NCBI GenBank assembly: GCA_027066935.1
Contig: JAMOMX010000153.1
Span: forward strand, 1 to 13,831
From: Sulfurimonas sp.
GTDB taxonomy: Bacteria > Campylobacterota > Campylobacteria > Campylobacterales > Sulfurimonadaceae
Length of the DNA stretch: 13,831 bases
Direction of reading: 5' to 3'
Shown piece after piece: positions 5,914 to 12,485 of this stretch. A model generated the notes under the pieces. It was not told where the DNA came from and made no database searches. It was given only the letters and a program-made list of their open reading frames with translations. Position 1 is the stretch's first letter, and each line of letters begins with the position of its first letter. Both the position numbers and the translations under genes were made by a program.

Positions 5914-6851
5914 TAAACCATCTCACTATTTTTAAAAAATTGATCAATTATATCGCGATACTCTTTAATATCACTAATATGATTTACTAACTCACGAAGA
6001 GCTGAAGCGCCACGATAACCTTTTGAATATGTATGTGTATGTTTTCTAAACATTGCTACACCATGCAATCCATAAAAATCTATCATCTTATCAAAATGTT
6101 CTAAAATTATCTCATGCTTAAGAGAAGAAGATATATTTGATGAACCTGTTTTAAGCTGATGAAATATCCAAGGAGCACCAACAGCACCACGACCAATCAT
6201 CACCCCATCTGTATCAGTATGTTCTAAAACCCATTTAGCCTTCTCGTAAGAGTCTATATCACCATTTGCAATTACAGGGATAGATACAGTTTTTTTTATC
6301 TCAGCTATTGCATCATAATCAACTGCTGCTTTAAACTTTCCTGCCCTAGTCCTGCCATGAACAGCCAAAAAATCAGCCCCACTATCTTCAGCCATTTTAG
6401 CTATATCTACATGATTTTTTTTTTCAAAACCAAGTCTTATTTTAACACTAGTTTGTTTTTTATTTGATGTTTCTTTTATAGTTTTTATAAGAGAACCCAT
6501 AAGGGGAAGATTTAAAAGCAAAGAACTACCACTTCCATGTCCAACAACTTTTGGAACAGGACATCCACAATTTAGATCTATTATGTCAATGCCATCGTAT
6601 TTATTTAATACTTCTACTGCACCACGAACAACATCGACATCAGAGCCAGATATTTGAACAGAGTAAGGATCTTCTAATGGTGATTTTTTTAACATATGTA
6701 AAGTTTTTTTGGAGTTGTGAATAAGAGCATTGGAGCTTAACATCTCGCTTACAGTAAGATCAGCTCCAAATTTTTTAACAACACTTCTAAATGGTAAATC
6801 TGTAAATCCAGCGAGTGGTGCTAATATATATACAGGCTTATCAAATGTCAT
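5913..6851 (-). CDS. dus: tRNA-dihydrouridine synthase (Dus family)
   Basis: Dus enzymes use FMN and NADPH to reduce specific uridines in tRNA D-loops. The 312-residue protein has the family's TIM-barrel order: LAPLAGFTDLPFR (10-22, FMN contact), DLNCGCPVPKV (92-101) with catalytic Cys97, VKIRLGF with Lys137, VHGRTRAG (164-171) with His165, PVIANGDI (192-199), IGRGAVGAPWIF (219-230) and MFRKHTHTYSKG in the C-terminal helical domain. The overall pattern is closest to DusB. The family usually has NMGCP; here it is NCGCP, adding a second Cys (95). Start is 5 bases after the upstream membrane gene with no clear ribosome binding site, so coupling is likely. A run of A10 (6415-6424) lies in the coding sequence at Lys144-Lys145. 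The subtype and target uridine cannot be fixed here. Confidence 0.93.
   Translation of the reverse strand: MTFDKPVYILAPLAGFTDLPFRSVVKKFGADLTVSEMLSSNALIHNSKKTLHMLKKSPLEDPYSVQISGSDVDVVRGAVEVLNKYDGIDIIDLNCGCPVPKVVGHGSGSSLLLNLPLMGSLIKTIKETSNKKQTSVKIRLGFEKKNHVDIAKMAEDSGADFLAVHGRTRAGKFKAAVDYDAIAEIKKTVSIPVIANGDIDSYEKAKWVLEHTDTDGVMIGRGAVGAPWIFHQLKTGSSNISSSLKHEIILEHFDKMIDFYGLHGVAMFRKHTHTYSKGYRGASALRELVNHISDIKEYRDIIDQFFKNSEMV
6415..6424 (-). repeat. A10 homopolymer inside dus
   Basis: Ten T on the plus strand (A10 in the mRNA) cover the codons Glu143-Lys144-Lys145-Asn146 of the dus gene. A slip of one base would truncate the enzyme after the catalytic Cys97 but before His165. Confidence 0.9.
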
Positions 6852-6856
6852 AAAGT

Positions 6857-7873
6857 TTATACAAATAGATCTATATTAAAATTTTTACCACACTCTTTAA
6901 GTGCCCGATAAGATTTAAAGTTTAAATACTCATCTTGCTGTGTATTGTTTAATAACTCTTCTGCAGGAGACAACATCTCTAAATCAAAAAGAGTATATAG
7001 ATAAGCTCCTAACATCTCTTCAGAACTTTCACTTAAACGCTCAAATAATTTAATTCTTTGTTCAGGAACCATATTTAAAGATACTGCCCTTGATATAGCT
7101 ATATAATCATCTGAATTTAACTCTAAGTGTGAAAATAAAGACATTAATTCATCATTTGTTATCTCTAAAGTATTTTCATCTGCATTTATTCTGCCTAATA
7201 TTATAAATAAAGCTTCTTGTGTTAAATTTTCTTTGTATTTGTCAATTGCATATAATGGTGATTCTTTTACAAAATCTATATATACTTCTTCTAAAAAACT
7301 TTTAGTATATTTATCTCTTGCATTTAAAATATTCTCAGCTGATAAATCACCATTTTTATACATATTTCTTTGGTTGATAATTGTGAGTTGATTTGAAACT
7401 TCTAGTGAGTACTTTTTTAAATTTACTATTTTTCCATTTTTTAACTCTTCAATTATCTCTAAAACATTATTGATTTTCTCATTTGGAGTATCGGGCTTTA
7501 AAGTTGAAGTTGCCATTAAGTTTGAGTTATCAATAACTTTACCCAATAGTTTATACCTATCTGTTTTATAAACACGAGAACGATCTTGTTTACCCAAATA
7601 CGCGTCTACTATTGAATCAATAAATTTTTCATTATCTTTTTCATATTTTTTATTGTTTAATCCATTTAAAAATGAATAAAATCCCATATGAAACAAACTA
7701 CCAATATATAATATAATCAATGGAATTGATATTAATACCGCTATTGATATAGATGGTAACTGAACTCCAAATAAATTTATTGCGTAGCTATCTTGTGTTA
7801 CAAATGCATAAACATACCACCCAACTATAACTATCAACAAAAACGATGCTGTTGTATATCTTTTTAAGTACAT
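6857..7873 (-). CDS. Unknown conserved-context membrane protein, two N-terminal helices
   Basis: The 338-residue protein is not recognised. Two hydrophobic segments lie near the N-terminus (about 9-25, SFLLIVIVGWYVYAF, and about 40-61, SISIAVLISIPLIILYIGSL). About 275 charged, mostly helical residues follow without Cys pairs or known catalytic motifs; there is no cleavable signal, so both termini probably face the cytoplasm. AAGGA placed six bases before ATG fixes the start and overlaps the dksA stop. It sits between dksA and dus; from memory a membrane protein holds the same place in Campylobacter jejuni, which would suggest a function tied to this cluster in the phylum. A possible role as a scaffold with helical-repeat cytoplasmic domain is only a guess from the helix-rich C-terminus. 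Confidence 0.85.
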   Translation of the reverse strand: MYLKRYTTASFLLIVIVGWYVYAFVTQDSYAINLFGVQLPSISIAVLISIPLIILYIGSLFHMGFYSFLNGLNNKKYEKDNEKFIDSIVDAYLGKQDRSRVYKTDRYKLLGKVIDNSNLMATSTLKPDTPNEKINNVLEIIEELKNGKIVNLKKYSLEVSNQLTIINQRNMYKNGDLSAENILNARDKYTKSFLEEVYIDFVKESPLYAIDKYKENLTQEALFIILGRINADENTLEITNDELMSLFSHLELNSDDYIAISRAVSLNMVPEQRIKLFERLSESSEEMLGAYLYTLFDLEMLSPAEELLNNTQQDEYLNFKSYRALKECGKNFNIDLFV

Positions 7874-7882
7874 ACTACGTCC

Positions 7883-8233
7883 TTAACTTGATTTTTCTAC
7901 TATCTCTCTACAATCGATACAGTATATAGCATGTGGCTTTACCTTTAAACGCTGAAAGCCTATTGGGTCTTCACACATTTCACAAACTCCATACTCACCA
8001 TTTGCTATTTTACCCAATGTTACATTAATCTCTTGTAACTCTCTATTTTGTTGAGATACTATTGCACTCTCTACCATAGAACTATTACTATTTGAAGCAT
8101 AATCTGCTTCATCATTTAACTCTTGCGTACTTAATTGATTTAATTCATCATTTACATCATCTATATTTTTATTTATCTGCTCTTGTCTACTCTTTAAAAT
8201 CTCTTTAAAATATTTTAATTCACTATCTTGCAA
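7883..8233 (-). CDS. dksA: DksA/TraR-family RNA polymerase-binding regulator
   Basis: DksA inserts a coiled coil into the RNA polymerase secondary channel and, with ppGpp, retunes rRNA and amino-acid promoters. The 116-residue protein (Escherichia coli DksA has 151) has a coiled coil (about 5-75) with the tip DEADYA (41-46: Asp41, Asp44, Ala46 fit the functional DxxDxA) and a zinc finger with Cys84, Cys87, Cys105 and Cys108 (CEMC and CIDC). The start is TTG at 8231-8233, fixed by AAGGAT five bases upstream and by the lack of another start codon before the coiled coil. It is 21 bases after rlmH and 9 before the membrane gene. The short length is usual for Campylobacterota DksA-like proteins; the intact tip favours a true DksA role over a TraR-like one. 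Confidence 0.9.
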   Translation of the reverse strand: MQDSELKYFKEILKSRQEQINKNIDDVNDELNQLSTQELNDEADYASNSNSSMVESAIVSQQNRELQEINVTLGKIANGEYGVCEMCEDPIGFQRLKVKPHAIYCIDCREIVEKSS

Positions 8234-8238
8234 CTGTT

Positions 8239-8244
8239 ATCCTT
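8239..8244 (-). promoter_or_regulatory. Ribosome binding site that fixes the TTG start of dksA
   Basis: AAGGAT on the minus strand stands five bases before the TTG at 8231-8233. No ATG or GTG lies at a suitable distance, so the TTG is the start. Confidence 0.75.
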
Positions 8245-8254
8245 GTCTTGACTT

Positions 8255-8713
8255 TCATTTATGATATGGGTGATTGCTTAAAATTGAAAAACCTCTGTAG
8301 ATTTGCTCTAAAAGTACAGCTTTAACAATTTTATGACTCATAGTTATTTTGCCTAGACTAATAATTTTATCACTTTTATTTAAAAAAGCATCTTCAAAAC
8401 CATAAGCTCCACCAATGAAAAATTTAATCGCAAGTTTATCATTTAATAGCTTACTAAATTCATAAGAATCAATTATTTCTCCATCTGGGTGTAAAGAGAT
8501 GCTATAACCTTTACCTATATATGAATCTAGCACCTTTGTGTATGCCTGCTGTGAAGCTTTTTGGGAGATAGTGTGTGCTTTTGTTACATCTTTATTAAAA
8601 ATTTCAATATCTTCCACTTTTGCGAAACGACTTATCATTTTTGTTAACTCTTTATATAAAGAACTATAGGTTGAATGCTCTTTTCTTGCGATACTTATAA
8701 TATCTATTTTCAT
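8255..8713 (-). CDS. rlmH: 23S rRNA pseudouridine(1915)-N3-methyltransferase RlmH
   Basis: RlmH is the small SPOUT methyltransferase that methylates the pseudouridine at position 1915 in helix 69 of 23S rRNA on assembled 70S ribosomes, using S-adenosylmethionine. The 152-residue protein is full length. The knotted C-terminal half is clear: FFIGGAYGF (98-106), SLGKITMSHKIVKAVLLEQI (119-138), then YRGFSIL and a terminal PYHK (149-152), which is the family's invariant ending. The start lies in an ATGA overlap with the ThiE-like gene and has only a distant GGAAG, so translation probably depends on coupling. Position between the ThiE-like gene and dksA fits a growth-linked operon with accD. Identity is secure. 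Confidence 0.95.
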   Translation of the reverse strand: MKIDIISIARKEHSTYSSLYKELTKMISRFAKVEDIEIFNKDVTKAHTISQKASQQAYTKVLDSYIGKGYSISLHPDGEIIDSYEFSKLLNDKLAIKFFIGGAYGFEDAFLNKSDKIISLGKITMSHKIVKAVLLEQIYRGFSILSNHPYHK

Positions 8714-9273
8714 TTTAAGAGGTCACTTCCAATAACTTTATAGATAATATTTACAAAATTGTCTTCTAATTTAACACCACCAATAACACCAACTGGATGT
8801 TTTGAAATTGAAGCGATATTTTCTATTTCATCACCAAGTATATTTAATATATTGTCTTTAGTATTTGTATCTCTGTATGCACCTAACCCAATATAGTTTA
8901 AGTCCATCTTGTTAGCCTCAAGTACTTCTTTTTCATTATGGGTAGATATACCCAATAGTTTATCATCTTTAATAATATCTCTTAATATATTAACTGCTTT
9001 AAAAATATCTTCATCAATCTGCTTTAAATCCTCTTGCCCTAAATGGACGCCATCACAATACTCTATTAACTCATATTTATCATTAACAATTAAAAATCCA
9101 TCAAACAACTGTCTAATAATGATTAGTTGTTGTTTTATAAATGTTATATCTGAGGTTTTATTTCTGTATTGCAAGATTTTAGCATCGTTTTTATTTGCGA
9201 TACTAACAAACTCTTCCACGCTCATAGCATGTGAATCGAGTAGAGCTTGGTCACATAAAGCATAAAGTTGCAT
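8710..9273 (-). CDS. Short thiamine-phosphate synthase-like protein (ThiE/TenI family)
   Basis: ThiE joins hydroxymethylpyrimidine-PP and thiazole phosphate to make thiamine phosphate. At 187 residues this is shorter than the usual 205-220. Family motifs present: QYRNK (35-39), IVNDKYELIEYCDGVHLGQEDL (62-83 region, Asp65 and Asp82 as likely Mg ligands), LGISTHNEKE (107-116, the GxSxH motif), YIGLGA (127-132), TNTK (136-139) and VGVIGGV (161-167). Missing is the final phosphate-binding VAVVSAI-type strand: the protein ends IGSDLLK. YRD replaces the usual PIF/PIY after GLG. It starts 5 bases after accD with a poor ribosome binding site and overlaps rlmH by ATGA. It may be a diverged second ThiE, a TenI-like protein or a regulator; catalysis is unproven. 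No other thi gene is seen here. Confidence 0.8.
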   Translation of the reverse strand: MQLYALCDQALLDSHAMSVEEFVSIANKNDAKILQYRNKTSDITFIKQQLIIIRQLFDGFLIVNDKYELIEYCDGVHLGQEDLKQIDEDIFKAVNILRDIIKDDKLLGISTHNEKEVLEANKMDLNYIGLGAYRDTNTKDNILNILGDEIENIASISKHPVGVIGGVKLEDNFVNIIYKVIGSDLLK

Positions 9274-9278
9274 ATTGT

Positions 9279-10124
9279 TTAACTATTGTCAAACATTGTC
9301 AATAGGTCACTTAGCGTCTTCTTTAGCTCATTTCTATTTACAACCATATCAACTGCACCTTTTTCAAGTAAAAACTCTGCTCTTTGAAATCCATCAGGAA
9401 GAGCAGAACCAATAGTTTGCTCAATCACCCTTTGTCCAGCAAAACCAATAAGAGCGCCTGGCTCTGCGATAATTATATCTCCTAGTGTTGCAAATGAAGC
9501 AGATACACCACCCATAGTTGGATCTGTTAATACTGATATATATGGCAAATTATTTTTAGCTAATTTTGCTAATGCTGCTGAAGTTTTACTCATTTGCAAT
9601 AAGGAAAATGTCGACTCTTGCATCCTTGCTCCACCAGAAGCACTAAGTATAATTACACCCTGTTTTTTCTCAATAGCTCTTGTAACTGCACGAACTATTT
9701 TTTCACCCTCTACAGAACCTAACGATCCACCCATAAATGAAAAATCAAATATAACTACCTGAGCATCTACACCATTAATCCTCATCTCTCCACTAACAAC
9801 AGAAGAGTAACGATCAGTTTTTTTATACCCCTCTTCTATACGAGTTTTATATGCTTTTTTATCTGAAAAATTTAGTGGATCTATTGGTTTCAAATTAGCA
9901 TCAAACTCAACAAATGAGCCTTCATCAGCTAAAAGTTTAATACGCTCTTTCACACCTATGCGTAAATGAAAACCACATTTAGGACATACATAATTTTGAT
10001 TTTCAACTTCTTTGTAGTACATTAAAGAGTGACAAGATTTACACTTAACCCAGTGAGTTGAAGCTTCGCTTTTAGTAGGTTGTTTTTTAGATATATTTCT
10101 AGAAAAGATATTAAGTAAGTTCAA
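9279..10124 (-). CDS. accD: Acetyl-CoA carboxylase carboxyltransferase subunit beta AccD
   Basis: AccD and AccA form the carboxyltransferase that moves CO2 from biotin to acetyl-CoA, making malonyl-CoA for fatty acid synthesis. The 281-residue protein (Escherichia coli has 304) has the N-terminal zinc ribbon with Cys28, Cys31, Cys47 and Cys50 (CKSC and CPKC), then the crotonase-like domain: FDFSFMGGSLGSVEGEKIVR (126-145), SASGGARMQES (161-171), TDPTMGGVSASFA (200-212), EPGALIGFAGQRVIEQT (221-237) and LPDGFQRAEFL. The start is TTG at 10122-10124 with AAGGA six bases upstream and no nearby ATG. A TATAAT box lies about 32 bases before it, so it heads the run through dksA and dus. accA is not adjacent. 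Confidence 0.96.
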   Translation of the reverse strand: MNLLNIFSRNISKKQPTKSEASTHWVKCKSCHSLMYYKEVENQNYVCPKCGFHLRIGVKERIKLLADEGSFVEFDANLKPIDPLNFSDKKAYKTRIEEGYKKTDRYSSVVSGEMRINGVDAQVVIFDFSFMGGSLGSVEGEKIVRAVTRAIEKKQGVIILSASGGARMQESTFSLLQMSKTSAALAKLAKNNLPYISVLTDPTMGGVSASFATLGDIIIAEPGALIGFAGQRVIEQTIGSALPDGFQRAEFLLEKGAVDMVVNRNELKKTLSDLLTMFDNS

Positions 10125-10130
10125 AAAAAG

Positions 10131-10135
10131 TCCTT
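10131..10135 (-). promoter_or_regulatory. Ribosome binding site that fixes the TTG start of accD
   Basis: AAGGA on the minus strand stands six bases before TTG at 10122-10124, across a run of T. The upstream frame has no ATG, GTG or TTG start before it at a usable spacing. Confidence 0.8.
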
Positions 10136-10155
10136 AAATTTATATAATTATGGCG

Positions 10156-10163
10156 ATTATACC
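10156..10163 (-). promoter_or_regulatory. -10 promoter box of the accD operon
   Basis: GGTATAATCGCC on the minus strand contains a perfect TATAAT (10156-10161), placed about 32 bases upstream of the accD start, inside the 78-base gap after the pentapeptide gene. The upstream part is AT-rich with no TTGACA, as is usual in this phylum. It is the best-looking promoter in the window and probably serves the whole accD-to-PD-(D/E)XK run. Confidence 0.6.
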
Positions 10164-10202
10164 TTAATTTATCTAAATAATAAGAATTCTACATAAACGA
10201 TT

Positions 10203-10979
10203 TTATTTTAGTTTTTTACATTTTCCAAAACTTCTTTTATTACAAATACTTCCATCTATCCATGTAGCGTGACTAAATCTAGTTCTATGAATCTTTGCAT
10301 TATCAAAATTAGCACCATTTAATTTTGCCCATCTAAAATCAGTCCCACTAAGATTTGCTCCAGAAAAATTAGCATTTTGAAGTTTTGCACTTTTAAAAAT
10401 AGCTCCTTTTAAATTAGCACCGCTAAAATCAACATTTTTAAGAGATGTTTTTATAAATTTGGTCCCTCTTAAATCAGCATTTTTAAAGCTTATGCCATCC
10501 ATAACCTTTCCAGAAAGATGTTTTCCCTTAAAATTAACAGCAGTATTGATTTTTCTTTTTTTCTTTTTATATATATAACGACAATTTCCCACACTATTTT
10601 CTTTACATTCTAAACCATTTTTCCATATAGCTCCACCAAGTTTTGCATTATAAAATATGGCATTTTTAATATTGGCACCCTTAAAATTAGCTCCTCTAAG
10701 ATTAGCAGAACTAAAGTTTGCATATTGAAGATTTGCATTTTTAAGGTTAGTGCCTGTTAAGTTAGCACCTTGAAAATAGGAGCCATAAAGATCAGCATTT
10801 GAAAGATTTGCATCTGTAAGATTTGCACCGTGAAATTGAGAAAAAGAGAGATTTGCATCTGAGAGTTTTGCTTTTGTCAGATTAGCTTCTGGAGCTATTG
10901 TATACTCTCCAATAATAACTTTTGCAGATAATATATATGGAAGTATTATTGGTAACATATATATAAAAAGAAATTTCAT
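10203..10979 (-). CDS. Secreted pentapeptide-repeat protein with two capped repeat blocks
   Basis: The 258-residue protein starts with a hydrophobic signal (about 1-19, ending ILSA before KVII), so it should be exported. The rest is A(D/N)LXX-type repeats that fold as a right-handed quadrilateral beta helix: block 1 about 30-118 (for example GANLTDANLS, NADLYGSYFQ, GANFKGANIK) and block 2 about 146-239 (KNADLRGTKF, FSGANLSGTD, NGANFDNAKI). Each block ends with the same cap W-x-(N/D)-G-x2-C-x3-S-x-G-x-C (Trp119 to Cys133, and Trp240 to Cys254); the Cys pairs are both eight apart and could form disulfides in the periplasm. A Lys-rich linker (138-143) joins the blocks. AAAAGG before ATG fixes the start. 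Function is unknown; no DNA-gyrase-binding or other specific motif is seen. Confidence 0.88.
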   Translation of the reverse strand: MKFLFIYMLPIILPYILSAKVIIGEYTIAPEANLTKAKLSDANLSFSQFHGANLTDANLSNADLYGSYFQGANLTGTNLKNANLQYANFSSANLRGANFKGANIKNAIFYNAKLGGAIWKNGLECKENSVGNCRYIYKKKKRKINTAVNFKGKHLSGKVMDGISFKNADLRGTKFIKTSLKNVDFSGANLKGAIFKSAKLQNANFSGANLSGTDFRWAKLNGANFDNAKIHRTRFSHATWIDGSICNKRSFGKCKKLK

Positions 10980-11008
10980 AAGATAAACCTTTTGTTTTTT
11001 ATTTAAGA

Positions 11009-11016
11009 ATTATATC
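11009..11016 (-). promoter_or_regulatory. -10 promoter box for the pentapeptide-repeat gene
   Basis: On the minus strand GATATAAT (TATAAT at 11009-11014) follows a run of nine T and A-rich sequence, the classic upstream pattern of Campylobacterota housekeeping promoters. It is about 30 bases before the ATG at 10979, which also has AAAAGG close by. This suggests the gene is expressed apart from gltBD. Confidence 0.55.
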
Positions 11017-11044
11017 TAAAAAAAAATTAATAAGTTTATTTTAT

Positions 11045-11064
11045 TTTAAAAAAAGTTGCCTTTT
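11045..11064 (-). terminator. Weak terminator-like hairpin after gltD
   Basis: Minus-strand RNA from 11064 reads AAAAG, loop GCAA, CUUUU and then more U. The GCAA loop is a stable GNRA tetraloop, and a U-run follows, but the five-pair stem has a single G-C pair, so it is weak. It sits about 37 bases after the gltD stop, which is a sensible place. Confidence 0.25.
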
Positions 11065-11100
11065 ATAAGTGTTAAGTAAGATGGCATAAAAAAATTCTTT

Positions 11101-12483
11101 TTATTTCAAAAGTGATTTTATAATACTCCTAGCAGCTTCACGACCATCATATACAGCTGTTACAACTAAATCAGCACCACGGTAACAATCTCCACCAGCA
11201 TATATACCAGAAGTTGAAGTCTCGTGTGTATCTTCATCTATAATAATCTCACCCCATTTATTTATCTCTATACCATTTTCAGCCAAAAATGATGGGACTT
11301 CTGTATTAAATCCTAAAGACATAATTATTATATCTGCACTTATTCTATGCTCACTACTTTTTAACTCTTCTACACTTTGACGATCTGATTCATCTTTAGG
11401 GCCTAGATGCATCTTAATCACCTCTATAGCTATAGCTTTTTCATCATTTAATATAATCTCTTTAGGAGATACAAGAAATGAAAAATCAACACCCTCCTCC
11501 ATAGCATTTTTATACTCTTTTTTAGATCCAGGCATATTTTTTTCATCACGGCGATAAAGACAAGTTACAGATCTAGCACCCTCTCGTTTTGCTGTACGAA
11601 GACAATCCATTGCAGTATCTCCACCACCAATTACTACTACATTTAAATCTTTAAAATCAAATTTTTTATCATAAGTATTATTGAAATTTTTCTTTTGAAT
11701 AGCAGTTAAATAATCCATAGCGTCATAAACATTAGACGCATTTCCACCATTCATTAAAGTTCTTTTAGCTTTTGTAGCACCAACTCCAATAAATATAGCA
11801 TCATGATTATTTGCAATATCTTCAAAAGCAATATCTTTGCCAACTTCACAATTTAGTATTAATTCTAAGCCAGCTTCTTGAAGTAATTTTATACGGCGTT
11901 CTACTATTTTTTTATCTAGTTTAAAATTTGGAATACCATAAGTTAAAAGTCCACCAGCTTTATCGCTTCTCTCATACATTGTTACAGCAATACCAGAGCG
12001 TAAAAGATATGTAGCAGCAGATAATCCAGCTGGTCCACTACCAATTATAGCTACCTTTTTATTAGTATTAATTTCAGGAAATTCAGGTTTAAGACCAGCT
12101 TTAAACCCAGATTCTGTTATATGTGTTTCAATTGAACCAATTGTTATAGCACCATGACCATCATTTAAAGTACAATCGCCTTCACAAAGTCTATCATGAG
12201 GACATACTCGACCCATTATTTCAGGAAATGGAGATGGTTCATTTGATAGTTTAAAAGCAAACTCTAAATCAGTTTCACTTACTGCTTTTAACCATTGTGG
12301 AATGTAATTGTGAAGTGGACATTTTGTTAAGCAAAATGGATCTCCACATTGGATACATCTATCGCTTTGTGAAGCTGCATCTTTTTTGTCAAACACTTCA
12401 TAAATTTCATTAAAATCTCTTGTTCGCTCTACAGCTAATCTTTTTTTTTGCTCTAGTCTTTCAATATTTAAATATTCTCTCAT
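11101..12483 (-). CDS. gltD: Glutamate synthase (NADPH) small subunit GltD
   Basis: GltD takes electrons from NADPH through FAD and passes them via 4Fe-4S clusters to GltB, which makes two glutamates from glutamine and 2-oxoglutarate. The 460-residue protein has N-terminal cluster ligands Cys43, Cys46, Cys51, Cys55 (CIQCGDPFCLTKC) and Cys94, Cys100, Cys104; the FAD site IGSGPAGLSAA (147-157); the NAD(P)H site VIGGGDTAMDC (284-294); and the C-terminal FAD motif YAGGDCYRGADLVVTAVYDG. Length is typical (about 450-490). It starts 2 bases after gltB with AAGGGAG seven bases before ATG. Codons 12-14 contain an A9 run (12441-12449). Related DpyD/PreT-type subunits exist, but direct linkage to gltB settles the call. 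Confidence 0.96.
   Translation of the reverse strand: MREYLNIERLEQKKRLAVERTRDFNEIYEVFDKKDAASQSDRCIQCGDPFCLTKCPLHNYIPQWLKAVSETDLEFAFKLSNEPSPFPEIMGRVCPHDRLCEGDCTLNDGHGAITIGSIETHITESGFKAGLKPEFPEINTNKKVAIIGSGPAGLSAATYLLRSGIAVTMYERSDKAGGLLTYGIPNFKLDKKIVERRIKLLQEAGLELILNCEVGKDIAFEDIANNHDAIFIGVGATKAKRTLMNGGNASNVYDAMDYLTAIQKKNFNNTYDKKFDFKDLNVVVIGGGDTAMDCLRTAKREGARSVTCLYRRDEKNMPGSKKEYKNAMEEGVDFSFLVSPKEIILNDEKAIAIEVIKMHLGPKDESDRQSVEELKSSEHRISADIIIMSLGFNTEVPSFLAENGIEINKWGEIIIDEDTHETSTSGIYAGGDCYRGADLVVTAVYDGREAARSIIKSLLK
12441..12449 (-). repeat. A9 homopolymer near the start of gltD
   Basis: Nine T on the plus strand (A9 in the mRNA) lie in codons 12-15 (Gln-Lys-Lys-Arg) of gltD. A slip would end the protein almost at its start. 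Confidence 0.85.
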
Positions 12484-12485
12484 GG

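Noticed and set aside
8909..9265. Plus-strand open frame of about 118 codons
   Set aside because: Antisense to the ThiE-like gene; low-complexity Ser/Leu/Ile composition is what AT-rich antisense DNA gives.
10143..10148. Plus-strand TATAAT near the accD promoter
   Set aside because: It would only drive antisense of the pentapeptide gene, and TATAAT-like words are common in such AT-rich gaps.
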